A DNA stretch of 64,000 nucleotides. It comes from Chloroflexia bacterium SDU3-3. GTDB taxonomy: Bacteria > Chloroflexota > Chloroflexia > Chloroflexales > Roseiflexaceae. The DNA lies in contig WBOU01000005.1 of assembly GCA_009268125.1 (NCBI GenBank), positions 372,001 to 436,000 of the forward strand, in the 5' to 3' direction. The notes beneath the pieces are model-generated. The model was not told the origin of the DNA. It searched no databases and saw only the letters and a program-made list of their open reading frames with translations. Numbering within the stretch: position 1 is the stretch's first letter; each line of letters starts with the position of its first letter. Made by a program: the position numbers and the translations under genes. This document shows, in pieces, positions 34,714 through 43,125 of the stretch.

Positions 34714-34837
34714 ACCCTCTCCGTAATCCTGCTGCTTTCTAGCGCTGCCTGGTGTAGTTGCATAGTAGGATCTGGCGGCGCGCTCGTCGACAAGATTTGT
34801 GGTACGGAGATCGGCACAAAAAGTGGTACAGAAAATA

Positions 34838-34876
34838 GAGCAGGCCGGGGAGCGAAATCTGCTCTCCGGCCTGCTC
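34838..34876 (-). terminator. Terminator of the PspC gene
   Basis: A 16-bp stem (34838-34853 with 34861-34876, one wobble) with a 7-nt loop, 26 bp after the PspC stop. On the minus strand TATTTTCTG follows, a weak T tract. Confidence 0.7.
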
Positions 34877-34902
34877 GCTTAGTTTAGGATGCGCCGCTGG
34901 GG

Positions 34903-35184
34903 CTACCGCTGGATGCGCTCACCCGTCACCGGGTCGTAGTGCCACTGCTCCACGGGGCGCGGATGGTCGGGCACCATATGCACCACCTGGGGTGGCGTGC
35001 TGCGGTAGGCCTCGGGCATCACCAGCCACAGGATGGGGTAGATGATGACCGGGAAGCCCATAAACAGCGTGGCGAGCACGAACACCAGCCGGACGATCAC
35101 CGGATCGATGTTAAAATATTCCGCGATCCCGCCGCACACGCCTGCGAGCATCTTATCATTGCTGCGCCGAAGTTGGCCCTGCAT
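34903..35184 (-). CDS. PspC-domain membrane protein
   Basis: A 93-residue protein. The PspC signature is LRRSNDKMLAGVCGGIAEYFNIDPVIVRLVFVLATL, with one transmembrane hairpin region (35-57), then a soluble tail ending WHYDPVTGERIQR. PspC-like proteins sense envelope stress. AAGGAG lies 7 bp before the ATG at 35184. It is divergent from the DUF1294 gene with a 144-bp shared upstream region and ends with its own hairpin. Confidence 0.9.
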   Translation of the reverse strand: MQGQLRRSNDKMLAGVCGGIAEYFNIDPVIVRLVFVLATLFMGFPVIIYPILWLVMPEAYRSTPPQVVHMVPDHPRPVEQWHYDPVTGERIQR

Positions 35185-35328
35185 TGTTTTTCTCCTTCTT
35201 GCTGCTACGAGCGAAGCGCTCGAACATTCAGCCGCTTGTGTTCCTGCTAGTGGTACGCTAGGCCAGGGGGGATTGTTGCAGCGGCCCGCTGATCGGCGCG
35301 GGCATGTTCTGAATCGAATGAGGAGACC

Positions 35329-35706
35329 ATGACACGACGATCTGCCGCCCGCCGCCCGCGCCGCTCGCCCTACCGCCAGTTTGGCGGCATCGCCGTGGGC
35401 CTGGGGCTGGGCCTGGCCCTGGGCATCGCGCTGTTCGCCAAGATCGACTGGCTGGCCGCCTGGCTGCTGGGATGGGGCGTGGTGGCCTTCGCGCTCTACG
35501 GCTTCGACAAGCGCCAGGCCAAGGCCGCAGGCGGGCGCGTGCCCGAGCTGGTGCTGCACGGGGTGGCGCTGGTGGGCGGGGTGTTCGGGGCCTGGCTGGG
35601 GCGCGGCGTGTTCCGCCACAAGACCCAGCACCAGTCGTTTACGCTGGTGCTGGCGCTAGCCACCGTGGTGTGGCTGGCGGCGGCGTGGTGGCGATGGTGG
35701 GCCTAG
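35329..35706 (+). CDS. DUF1294 membrane protein
   Basis: A 125-residue membrane protein with three to four helices and the DUF1294 signature YGFDKRQAKAAGGRVPELVLHGVALVGGVFGAWLGRGVFRHKTQHQSF. An Arg-rich N-terminus precedes the first helix. GAGGAG is 4 bp before the ATG. No function is known for the family. The gene is followed at once by the A5/B4 repeat island. Confidence 0.88.
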   Translation: MTRRSAARRPRRSPYRQFGGIAVGLGLGLALGIALFAKIDWLAAWLLGWGVVAFALYGFDKRQAKAAGGRVPELVLHGVALVGGVFGAWLGRGVFRHKTQHQSFTLVLALATVVWLAAAWWRWWA

Positions 35707-35717
35707 GGGCTGACACT

Positions 35718-35802
35718 TTACCACCAAGACGCCAAGACACCAAGGGGGAAAAGAACCGTTTTACCACGAAGGCTCCAAGACACGAAGGGAACGAAAGGGG
35801 GC
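35718..35802 (+). repeat. Family A repeats, locus A5
   Basis: Forward-facing units ACCACCAAGACGCCAAGACA and ACCACGAAGGCTCCAAGACA, joined by AAAAGAACCG, 12 bp after the DUF1294 stop and directly before B4 in the same polarity. Confidence 0.85.
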
Positions 35803-35819
35803 AGGGAATAGGGAGCAGT

Positions 35820-35992
35820 TGCCTACCCACCCGGCCCATGCGGCGAAGGTGCCGCTGGTGTTTTGCTGGCCATATGCACAAACAATAGCGGCCAGCGAAC
35901 GGCATAGGAACGCCCCAAATTGGGGTTCCGAGGGGCGATGCCCTCAGCAGGTGTCACTTTCTTGGGCGGGGCGTCGCAGGATGCGCTCCACG
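35820..35992 (+). repeat. Family B element, copy B4a
   Basis: Alpha module (CCCATGCGGCGAAGGTGCC; CTGGCCATATGCACAAAC), hairpin 1 variant GAGGG/CCCTC (about 35929-35944) and boundary CAGGTGTCACTTTC at about 35947. Hairpin 2 is absent. Confidence 0.75.
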
Positions 35993-36036
35993 GGATGAAA
36001 CGACGTGCCGGGCATGCGCGCAATGGCATCATGGCC

Positions 36037-36208
36037 GTAGGGGCGGACCTGGTGTCCGCCCACGCCGCGTTTCATCGGTATCATCGGATACCGTGCGATG
36101 CGTACGATGAACGCGGCGCGGAACGCATCGGGATGCGCCGTAAGCATCGGATCGGGCTTCGATGCACGCGGCGCATTGCAATGGGGCGGACACCAGGTCC
36201 GCCCCTAC
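36037..36208. mobile_element. MITE-like element with 25-bp perfect inverted ends
   Basis: The ends 36037-36061 and 36184-36208 are exact reverse complements over 25 bp; each end is itself a hairpin (GGGCGGAC/GTCCGCCC). The 122-bp interior has further nested palindromes (GGTATCATCGGATACC; arms CGCCGCGTT..CATCG and CGATGAACGCGGCG). There is no coding capacity. No clear target duplication is seen. Ends starting GTAGGGGCG recur in many bacterial genomes as REP/MITE-like repeats. Confidence 0.7.
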
Positions 36209-36224
36209 ACCCGTTGCGAATCAT

Positions 36225-36540
36225 TGCGATCATCGGGCCGGGGGCGATGCCCGCAATGCGGCTCATCACCGACACCTATCCACCCGGCCCATGCGGCGAA
36301 GGTGCCGCTGGTGTTTTGCTGGCCATATGCACAAACAATAGCGGCCAGCGAACGGCATAGGAACGCCCAACATTGGCGTCCAGGGGCCACTCCCCTGGCG
36401 GGGTTCCAAGGGCGCGGAGCCCTTGGTGCCGCCCGCACAGGGCATCCACCCACCAAACGTCGCCATCCCGTATGCCACACGCGCAGGGCCGACCGTGCAA
36501 CGCTCCAAGCATTGCCTACGGACAGCCCTAGGCATAAGAG
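36225..36540 (+). repeat. Family B element, copy B4b
   Basis: Alpha module nearly identical to B4a (36280-36375), then hairpin 1 CCAGGGG/CCCCTGG (about 36380-36398), hairpin 2 CCAAGGGC/GCCCTTGG (about 36405-36427), CAGGGCATCCACCCACCA, and the tail CAACGCTCCAAGCATTGCC. It ends at the macro-domain gene stop. A leader ATCGGGCCGGGGGCGATGCC at 36233-36252 is also present before B2 at 14299. Confidence 0.8.
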
Positions 36541-36543
36541 ACC

Positions 36544-37017
36544 CTACTCGCCGCGCTCGTGCTCGAGCCGGAAGTCCTCGTAGATGATGAACTGGGTCGC
36601 GCCGCTGGCCAGGTGCTGCAGCATCAGCGGCCTGACCTGGGTCTGCCAGTCGAGCTTGCCCAGGCCAGCGCCGATCTTCGGCAGCGCCACGCTGGGGATG
36701 CCCCGCTTGGCGCAGTGCTTGGCCAGATTGCGCAGCCCGCGATTGAGGAAGGGCAGCGTCGCGTGGTACATGTCGGGCTGGGTGGCGATATAGATGATGC
36801 CGGGGCGCTCTGCGGTGGGCGGGATGACGCACATGTCGCCGCCGCCGAAGCTGGCGCTGCGGGTGTGGCGCTTGAACTGCTGCTGGGCATCGGGCCAGCG
36901 TGTGGAGATCTTCAGCGCCAGGCCGGTGCCCAGCCCCTCCTGCGAGCCGATGGCGACGCCCTGGGCGATATAGCTGGCCTCGGCCTGGAGCAGGTCGCCG
37001 CTGGCGAAGGTGATCAT
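36544..37017 (-). CDS. Macro-domain protein (TARG1-like)
   Basis: A 157-residue stand-alone macro domain. The N-terminal strand FASGDLLQAEASYIAQGVAIGSQEGLGTGLALKI and the loop VALPKIGAGLGKLDWQTQVRPLM place it with TARG1/DarG-type ADP-ribose binders, which remove ADP-ribose from proteins or DNA. No DarT-type toxin gene is next to it. The start at 37017 has GAGGGA 10 bp upstream. It follows the RND operon on the same strand, separated by a strong hairpin, so it is probably transcribed alone. Confidence 0.82.
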   Translation of the reverse strand: MITFASGDLLQAEASYIAQGVAIGSQEGLGTGLALKISTRWPDAQQQFKRHTRSASFGGGDMCVIPPTAERPGIIYIATQPDMYHATLPFLNRGLRNLAKHCAKRGIPSVALPKIGAGLGKLDWQTQVRPLMLQHLASGATQFIIYEDFRLEHERGE

Positions 37018-37083
37018 AAGGCTGTTCCCTCTGTCTAATGTGGTTTCGCAGAGGAGATCGTATCCCGCGCGCGTTGGATACGC

Positions 37084-37119
37084 CACGGCCTGGGGAAGGA
37101 TCGCCATCCCCAGGCCGTG
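37084..37119 (-). terminator. Hairpin ending the RND operon
   Basis: Perfect 13-bp arms CACGGCCTGGGGA (37084-37096) and TCCCCAGGCCGTG (37107-37119), 11 bp after the receiver-gene stop; no T tract. Confidence 0.7.
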
Positions 37120-37129
37120 TGCGTGTTCG

Positions 37130-37510
37130 CTAGCAGATTGTGGCGCTGGCATCCGGCGCGCGGATGACATCGAGCAGGTCGGCGGTGGCGCAGCCCTTGA
37201 GCAGGAAGGTGTCGGCACCGGCGGCCAGCGCGGCGGCGTGGTAGGTCTCGTAGAGCGTCAGCACCACCACCCGCACCTGGGGCCAGCGCCCCTTGATGCG
37301 GCGGGTGGCCTCCAGGCCATCCAGCATCGGCATGCGCACGTCGATCAGCACCACATCGGGCTGAAGCGTCTCCACACGGTCGACGGCGTCCACGCCGTTG
37401 TCGGCCTCAGCCACCACGGCGATATCTGGCGTGTGTTCGAGCACCGCGCGCATTCCCGAGCGTGCCCGTGGCGTATCATCGGCGATCAGCACACGAAGTT
37501 GCCGCTGCAT
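37130..37510 (-). CDS. Receiver-only response regulator
   Basis: A 126-residue single REC domain: Asp11-Asp12, phospho-acceptor Asp57 (VVLIDVRMP) and Lys105 (FLLKGCA). It resembles the receiver of NarL-type regulators but stops right after the domain, so the DNA-binding part is absent. I chose ATG at 37510; an in-frame ATG at 37561, 3 bp after the adaptor stop, would add a 17-residue extension. It is the third gene of the RND efflux operon. It may act as a phosphate sink or by protein contact, or be a truncated NarL gene. Confidence 0.75.
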   Translation of the reverse strand: MQRQLRVLIADDTPRARSGMRAVLEHTPDIAVVAEADNGVDAVDRVETLQPDVVLIDVRMPMLDGLEATRRIKGRWPQVRVVVLTLYETYHAAALAAGADTFLLKGCATADLLDVIRAPDASATIC

Positions 37511-37564
37511 TGTTCTGCCAGCCTTTCTGGCGCACCCAAACCGTCCGGCCTTGGCGTCCATCGG

Positions 37565-39088
37565 CTACTTCTTGGCCGGAATGTAGAGCTGGCCGCTCAT
37601 GCCGTCTCGCGCGTTGCCCGGTGCGCTCAGGTCAACCCGCACAAGGTAGGTCCGCACCTTCACGTTCTGCTGGGCGGTGGCCGCGATGTAGGAGATCGTG
37701 CCATCCAGCGGGGTGTCGGCCAGGGCATCCAGCACCACGGTCGCGCGCTGGCCCACGCGCAGCCTGCCGATGTCGGTCTCATCCACCGGCACCTCGAAGC
37801 GCAGCACGCTGGCGTCGATCAGCTCGATCGACTGCTGCACGGTGGGCAGCTCGGTCTGGCTGGTGGAGACGCTGGGCAGCGGGCCGGCCACCTCGCCCTC
37901 GTGCAGGTTGATGGCGGTGATGGTGCCGTCGAAAGGCGCGCGGATCTCGGCGTACTCGCGGGCCAGCTTGGCCTCTTCGAGGGCGGCCTGGGCGCGGCTC
38001 AGGTTGGCCTCGGCCACGGCCTTGGATGAGGCGCGCGGGCTGGGGTTCAGGCGGTTGCGCGCGCCCTGGGCGGCGGCCAGCACGGCCTCGGCCTCGGCCT
38101 TCTGGGTGGCGTCGTCGGGCACCAGCGCCAGGTTCAGCGCCGCCTGGGCCTGGGTCACCTGCTGCTCGGCGCTCTGCACGCCGGTCACCTCCTGCTGGCG
38201 GGCGGTGTCGAAGTCCACCTGGGTCTGGTGCACAGCCTCCTCGGCCTGGCGCAGCGAGGCCTCGGCGCTGACGTAGCGGTTGTAGTAGGCCTTTTTGGAT
38301 GTGTCGTTCAGCTTGCCGACCTTGGGGTCGATCGTGCCGACCTCGCCCTGGGCCACGTGCGGGACATTCCCATTCACATCGGCGGTCACATTCGAGGAGA
38401 GCTGCGGGGCCTTGCCGGTCTCCTGCACGTACTCCCACTCGGCCTTGGCCTGCGAGTAGGCGGCCTGGGCCTGGGTCAGCAGCAGGGTGGCCTGCTGCAT
38501 GCGGGCCTCGGCCTGGGTCTTCGCGCGCGAGAGCTCGTCGCGCACGGCCTGCAGGTTGTTCTTGGCAACCTCCACCGCGCTGCTGGCCGCCGTCGCGCCC
38601 TGCTCGTCGCGGTTGGCGGCGCGCTTGACCTGCACCTGGGCGGCCTGCACGTTGGCGTTGGCCACCTGCACATCCGCCGCGTTGGGCGACTCGGTCAGCG
38701 CCGACTTGGCGGCGGTGGCGGCGGCCACGTCGGCCTCGGCCTGGGCGATGGCGCTGTCGAAGGGGCGCGGGTCGAGCGTGGCCAGCAGGTCGCCCTGCTT
38801 CACCACGTCGCCCTCCTTCACCAGCACCTGCTGCACCAGCCCCGCCGCCATGAACGACAGCGAGGATGTGCGCGCGGCCTTCACGCTGCCGGTGCCGCTC
38901 ACCGGCAGGGCGTCGGGGCCTGCCGCGCTGGTGGGCAGCGGCGTGGGCGGCAGCAGCGTGGGCACGGGCGCTGCCGTGGGCTGCTGGGCTGCGGGCTGGC
39001 TGGCCTGAGCGGTGGCGCAGGCCGCCAGGATGCTGGCGCTGATCGCCAGCGTTGCGGTTATCTGAACATAGTGCTTTGCGCTACGCAT
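37565..39088 (-). CDS. HlyD/RND-type adaptor lipoprotein
   Basis: A 507-residue adaptor. A lipoprotein signal peptide has the lipobox LAAC (Cys24). A beta-barrel/lipoyl half-motif (GLVQQVLVKEGDVVKQGDLLATLDP) is split by a long Ala/Gln-rich coiled coil (about 105-370), then the second lipoyl half (AEIRAPFDGTITAINLHEGEV) and a membrane-proximal part ending GQLYIPAKK. The coiled coil is long for this family. AAAGGTGAGAG precedes the ATG at 39088. It sits 26 bp after the RND pump gene and acts with it. Confidence 0.88.
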   Translation of the reverse strand: MRSAKHYVQITATLAISASILAACATAQASQPAAQQPTAAPVPTLLPPTPLPTSAAGPDALPVSGTGSVKAARTSSLSFMAAGLVQQVLVKEGDVVKQGDLLATLDPRPFDSAIAQAEADVAAATAAKSALTESPNAADVQVANANVQAAQVQVKRAANRDEQGATAASSAVEVAKNNLQAVRDELSRAKTQAEARMQQATLLLTQAQAAYSQAKAEWEYVQETGKAPQLSSNVTADVNGNVPHVAQGEVGTIDPKVGKLNDTSKKAYYNRYVSAEASLRQAEEAVHQTQVDFDTARQQEVTGVQSAEQQVTQAQAALNLALVPDDATQKAEAEAVLAAAQGARNRLNPSPRASSKAVAEANLSRAQAALEEAKLAREYAEIRAPFDGTITAINLHEGEVAGPLPSVSTSQTELPTVQQSIELIDASVLRFEVPVDETDIGRLRVGQRATVVLDALADTPLDGTISYIAATAQQNVKVRTYLVRVDLSAPGNARDGMSGQLYIPAKK

Positions 39089-39114
39089 GGTTTCTCTCAC
39101 CTTTCGCACAGAAC

Positions 39115-42100
39115 TTATGCCTGCTGGATCGACTGCTCGGAGATCGCGGCCTCGTCGCCGTGTCGGTGGAACTTCTTGCCAAAAAGCTCGACGGCGGACT
39201 CGTAGACGCTGTAGGCCGCAGGGACCACCAGCAGCGTCAGCACGGTGGATGAGATCATGCCGCCGACGATCACGATCCCCAGGCCCTGGCGCAGGTCGGC
39301 CCCCGCGCCCAGGCCCATCACCGTGGGGATGTTGCCGCTCATGATCGCCGCCGAGGTCATCAGGATGGGGCGCATGCGCACCTGCCCGGCCTTGATCAGC
39401 GCGTCGTAGGTGCTCATGCCCGCCTCGCGCAGCTTGTTGGTGTACTCCATCAGCATGATCGAGTTCTTCACCACCAGGCCCAGCAGCATCTGCAGGCCCA
39501 CCATCGTCACGATGTTCACCTCCAGGTTGCAGATGCGGATGGCCACCACCGCGCCGATCAGGCTGAGCGGCATGGCCAGCATCAGCACCAGCGGCTGGCT
39601 GAGCGAGCGGAAGATGCAGGCCAGCACCAGGTAGATCAGCAGGATGGAGATCACGATGGTGTTGATCAGGCTGCTGTAGCCCTGCTGCTGCTGGTTGAAG
39701 GTAAAGCCGCCGAAGGTCACATCCACGCCAGCGGGCGGCGGGTTCTGCGCGATCACCTGCTGCATGTCGGCGATCACCTGGTTCATATTGCGGCCCACGT
39801 TGTTGCCCGACAGCAGGATCTCGTTGGTGCGGTCGGCGCGCAGCGTGTAGAGCGGCTCGGCGGTGGGCTGGATGGTGGCGATGCTGCTGAGCGGCACCAG
39901 ATCCTTGCCGGTGGGGATGCGCAGCGTGCTGATCGCATCCACGCTCTGGCGGTCCTGCTCGCGCAGCCGCACCGAGATGTTGTAGGCGTGGCCGTCCTCG
40001 CGGTAGCGGCCCACCGTGGTGCCGTTCACCAGGGTCTGCATCGTCAGGCCCAGGGTGGCGTTGGTGATGCCGTAGCGGCTGGCCTCCTCGGGCTTGATGC
40101 GGTACTCCAGCGCGGGCACGCCGGGCGTGTAGCTGCTGTCCAGATCGCCCAGGCCCTCCACCTTGGCGAAGGCGGCGCGCAGCTGGCTGGCATACGGCTC
40201 AAGCTGGGCGTGGCTCAGGCCCTGGCTGCGGATCTGCACCTGGATGGGCCGCACCAGCACATCGGTGATGGCGCTGCTCTCGTAGTTGGTGAGCGAGAAG
40301 GCCAGGCGGGGCAGCCCGGCCAGCTTGGGCCGCAGCGCGTCCTCGAAGGCCTCGACCTTCTGCTTGCCGGTGTAGGTCACGAAGAAGAAGGCGTGCTCCT
40401 TGCCCTCCAGGCTGCCCACCACGGTCAACACGTTCTTCACATTCGGCGTGTCGCGCAGGATCTGCTCGACCTGGCGGGCCTGCTGGTCGGTGGTGTCCAG
40501 CGGGGTGCCCGGCTCCATCTGGAACGAGATGCCCACCTGGTTGTTCTGGTCGAGCGGCAGGAAGGTGTAGCGCACCCCGATCGAGAGCACCACGGTGAGC
40601 ACCAGGATGAGCGCGGTGCCCAGCATCACCAGGCCGCGGTGGTGCAGCGACCAGACCAGGGCGCGGCGGTAGACCCGGTTGAGCCGCGTGTCCTGGATGT
40701 GCTCCTTGGTCACGTCGTCCTCGCCATCCATCGTCTCGATCGGGGGCACACCCTTGGCGGGCTTCAGCCACAGCGCCGAGACCACCGAGCCGCTGGTGAA
40801 GGCCTCGAACAGCGAGACGGCCATGGCGCTGATCACCACCACCGAGAAGGCCGTGAAGATCATGCCAGGCACGCCGGGGGTGTTGATCGAGGGCAGAAAC
40901 ACCACGATGATCGTGAGCGTCATGCCCACCACCGAGCCGACCACCTGGGCCGCGCCACGGCTGGCGGCCAGCATGGGCGGGTAGCCCAGCTCTAGGTTGC
41001 GGAACACGTTCTCGCGCACCACGATCGCGTCGTCGATCACCAGGCCCACCGACACCGAGAGCGCCAGCAGCGTCACAATGTTCAGCGTCAGGCCCAGCGC
41101 GTACATGCAGATGAAGGTGCCCGCGATGATGATCGGCATGCCGAACACTGTCACCACGGTGTGGCGGATGTCGCGAAAGAACAGCCAGACCACCAGCACG
41201 GCGAAGACCACCGCGATGGCCACATCCTCCAGCGCGCCATCCACATTCTGCTTCACCTCCTCGGCCTGATCCTGCACGATGGTGTAGTGCACATCGGGGT
41301 AGGCGGCCAGGGCGGTGTTCAGCTTGGCCATGGCGGCCTTGGCGGCGTCGTCGGTGTTGGCGGTCGACTCGCGCTGGATGAGCATCACCACCGAGTCGGT
41401 GCCGTTCAGGCGGGTGTAGGTGTCGATCGGCGCGTGGCTGTCCACGATCGTGGCCACGTCGCCCACGCGGTAGTCGCCCAGGCTCAGCGGCACATTGGCG
41501 ATGTCCTGCGGGGTGCTGAACGCGCCCGGCGTGCTGAGGCGGTAGTCGAGGCCGTTGGCCGTGGCGTCGCCCAGCGAGAGCGAGGGGCTGGCCGCCGCGA
41601 TCGACATGTCGACCTCGGCGGGCTGGATGCGCAGGGCCTGGAGCTTCTCAAGGCTTAGCTCTACGTTGATCTGACGCTCGCGCCCGCCCACCATGATCAC
41701 GCCAGCCACGCCGTCGGCGGTCTGGATCTCGGGGGTGATGGTGTCCTTGAGCAGCTGGTGCAGGTTCTCGGGCGTGCGGTCGCCGCTGCTGCTCAGGGCC
41801 AGCACCAGGATGGGCTGCTGGTTCTGGTCGTACTGCTGGTAGTTCGGCTCCAGCACGCCCAGCGGCATGCCCAGCCGCGCCAGGTTGACCTTCTCGCGCA
41901 GGGTCTGCTGCTTGGCGTTCAGGTCGACGCCGATCTTGAACTGGGTGATGATTGCGGTCATGCCCTGCTGCGAGCGGGCGATCACCTTGTCCACATCATC
42001 GAGCGTGGCGATCTGGTCCTCGATCGGCTTCACCACCTCGTCGGTCATGGTCTGCGGGCTGGCCCCCGGGTAGCTGACCAGCACCACGATCGTCGGCTCG

Positions 42101-42261
42101 TTCGATGGCGGCAGCAGCGAGAGCGGCAGACGGATGAATGCCGCAATGCCAAGGGTGACAATGGCGGCCATCGCGATCAGGATCAGGATCGGCTCCCGGA
42201 TCGAGAAGTCGGCGACGGCGTTACCATTGAGCGTATACTTTTTGTTGGCGGGCGTGCTCAC
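39115..42261 (-). CDS. RND efflux transporter (HAE1/AcrB-like)
   Basis: A 1048-residue pump with the duplicated RND plan: TM1 near 25-45, porter loops, helix bundle with the proton-relay acidic pair in GLVIDDAIVVRENVFRNLE, and the C-terminal half with QQQGYSSLINTIVISILLIYLVLACIFRS and MVGLQMLLGLVVKNSIMLMEYTNKLREAG. It starts with GTG at 42261 after AGGAGAGG; no ATG is available near the start. It forms an operon with the adaptor lipoprotein and receiver protein. No outer-membrane channel gene is nearby. Likely exports drugs or lipophilic compounds. Confidence 0.93.
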   Translation of the reverse strand: MSTPANKKYTLNGNAVADFSIREPILILIAMAAIVTLGIAAFIRLPLSLLPPSNEPTIVVLVSYPGASPQTMTDEVVKPIEDQIATLDDVDKVIARSQQGMTAIITQFKIGVDLNAKQQTLREKVNLARLGMPLGVLEPNYQQYDQNQQPILVLALSSSGDRTPENLHQLLKDTITPEIQTADGVAGVIMVGGRERQINVELSLEKLQALRIQPAEVDMSIAAASPSLSLGDATANGLDYRLSTPGAFSTPQDIANVPLSLGDYRVGDVATIVDSHAPIDTYTRLNGTDSVVMLIQRESTANTDDAAKAAMAKLNTALAAYPDVHYTIVQDQAEEVKQNVDGALEDVAIAVVFAVLVVWLFFRDIRHTVVTVFGMPIIIAGTFICMYALGLTLNIVTLLALSVSVGLVIDDAIVVRENVFRNLELGYPPMLAASRGAAQVVGSVVGMTLTIIVVFLPSINTPGVPGMIFTAFSVVVISAMAVSLFEAFTSGSVVSALWLKPAKGVPPIETMDGEDDVTKEHIQDTRLNRVYRRALVWSLHHRGLVMLGTALILVLTVVLSIGVRYTFLPLDQNNQVGISFQMEPGTPLDTTDQQARQVEQILRDTPNVKNVLTVVGSLEGKEHAFFFVTYTGKQKVEAFEDALRPKLAGLPRLAFSLTNYESSAITDVLVRPIQVQIRSQGLSHAQLEPYASQLRAAFAKVEGLGDLDSSYTPGVPALEYRIKPEEASRYGITNATLGLTMQTLVNGTTVGRYREDGHAYNISVRLREQDRQSVDAISTLRIPTGKDLVPLSSIATIQPTAEPLYTLRADRTNEILLSGNNVGRNMNQVIADMQQVIAQNPPPAGVDVTFGGFTFNQQQQGYSSLINTIVISILLIYLVLACIFRSLSQPLVLMLAMPLSLIGAVVAIRICNLEVNIVTMVGLQMLLGLVVKNSIMLMEYTNKLREAGMSTYDALIKAGQVRMRPILMTSAAIMSGNIPTVMGLGAGADLRQGLGIVIVGGMISSTVLTLLVVPAAYSVYESAVELFGKKFHRHGDEAAISEQSIQQA

Positions 42262-42438
42262 GGCGGAATGCCTCTCCTGTTTCAGGTTAACTGAGGGTAG
42301 GATACTCCGCCATGGCCTTTGTTTCAGCGGACATGCGCCGATCTTGCCCTACGACAAACGCCCGCCTTGGTCGGCGGGTGTCTAGGACAAATGTCGTACG
42401 TGGGTGGAAGTGTTTGTGGCGCGAAGGGTTGGATGTCG

Positions 42439-42669
42439 GGGGAAGCTCTGTGTGGGTTGGGGGAAGCTCTGTGTGGGTTGGGGGAACCTCTGTGTAGGTT
42501 GGGGGAACCTCTGTGTGGGTTGGGGGAACCTCTGTGTAGGTTGGGGGAAGCTCTGTGTGGGTTGGGGGAGCCTCTGTGTGGGTTGGGGGAGCCTCTGTGT
42601 AGGTTGGGGGAGCCTCTGTGTAGGTTGGGGGAACCTCTGTGTAGGTTGGGGGGGCCTCTGTGTGGGTTG
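42439..42669 (+). repeat. 21-bp tandem array D, 11 units
   Basis: Eleven units of the pattern AAGCTCTGTGTGGGTTGGGG (plus one G) in perfect register. Variation is limited to two spots: GAAG, GAAC, GAGC or GGGC, and TGTGG or TGTAGG. It is the reverse complement of array E at 62085-62294. It directly abuts the tail end of reverse-facing element B5. The stretch 42,262-42,438 before it holds no gene or repeat I can identify. Confidence 0.92.
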
Positions 42670-42900
42670 GGCCGACCGATTACGGCCTCGATGATGACGG
42701 TTACGCTTGGTAGGTGGGTGGATGCCCTGCGCGGGCGGCGGCTAGGGGCCAGCCCCTAGCGACCCCGCGAGGGGGCGTTGCCCCCTTCGATCCCCCAATT
42801 TTGGGCGTTCCCGTGCCGTTTCCTGGCGGCTAGTGTTCGTGCATATGGCCATGAAGACTTTAGCGGCACCTTCGCCGCATGGGCCGGGTGGGTAGGGTTT
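42670..42900 (-). repeat. Family B element, copy B5
   Basis: Read on the minus strand: alpha module CCCATGCGGCGAAGGTGCC at the right end, hairpin 1 GGGGGC/GCCCCC, hairpin 2 GCTAGGGGC/GCCCCTAGC, CAGGGCATCCACCCACC, then a tail ATCGAGGCCGTAATCGGTCG that runs directly into array D. Confidence 0.8.
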
Positions 42901-42931
42901 TGGCTGCTCGCCACATTCTTCCACCTTTTCT

Positions 42932-43115
42932 GCCCTTGGTGTCTTGGCGGCTTGGTGGTAAAGAATCTTCGCGCCTTCGCGTCTTCGTGGTTATGGGTTC
43001 TCTTGTTTCCCTTGGTGTCTTGGAGTCTTGGTGGTAAAGAGTCTTCGCGCCTTCGCGTCTTCGTGGTATTCGTCCCCTTTGTTCCCTTAGTGTCTTGGTG
43101 TCTTGGTGGTAAAAC
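42932..43115 (-). repeat. Family A repeats, locus A6
   Basis: Five reverse-facing units alternating CTTGGTGTCTTGG..TTGGTGGTAAA and CGCGCCTTCGCGTCTTCGTGG. It adjoins reverse-facing B5, so the A-then-B polarity is kept. It fills the space up to the NarL-type regulator stop. Confidence 0.88.
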
Positions 43116-43125
43116 GGGTTCCCTC

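Noticed and set aside
36037-36208. Insertion sequence with transposase
   Set aside because: The 172-bp element has no coding capacity; no transposase gene occurs anywhere in the window.
36544-37017. DarTG toxin-antitoxin system
   Set aside because: Only the macro domain is present. No DarT-like gene adjoins it, the 5' neighbour is the RND operon and the 3' neighbour a repeat island.
42439-42669. Array D as part of a Gly/Leu/Cys-repeat protein gene
   Set aside because: The open frame is a result of the 21-bp period; the same unit is found inverted at 62085, where the matching frame differs, and no ribosome site is present.
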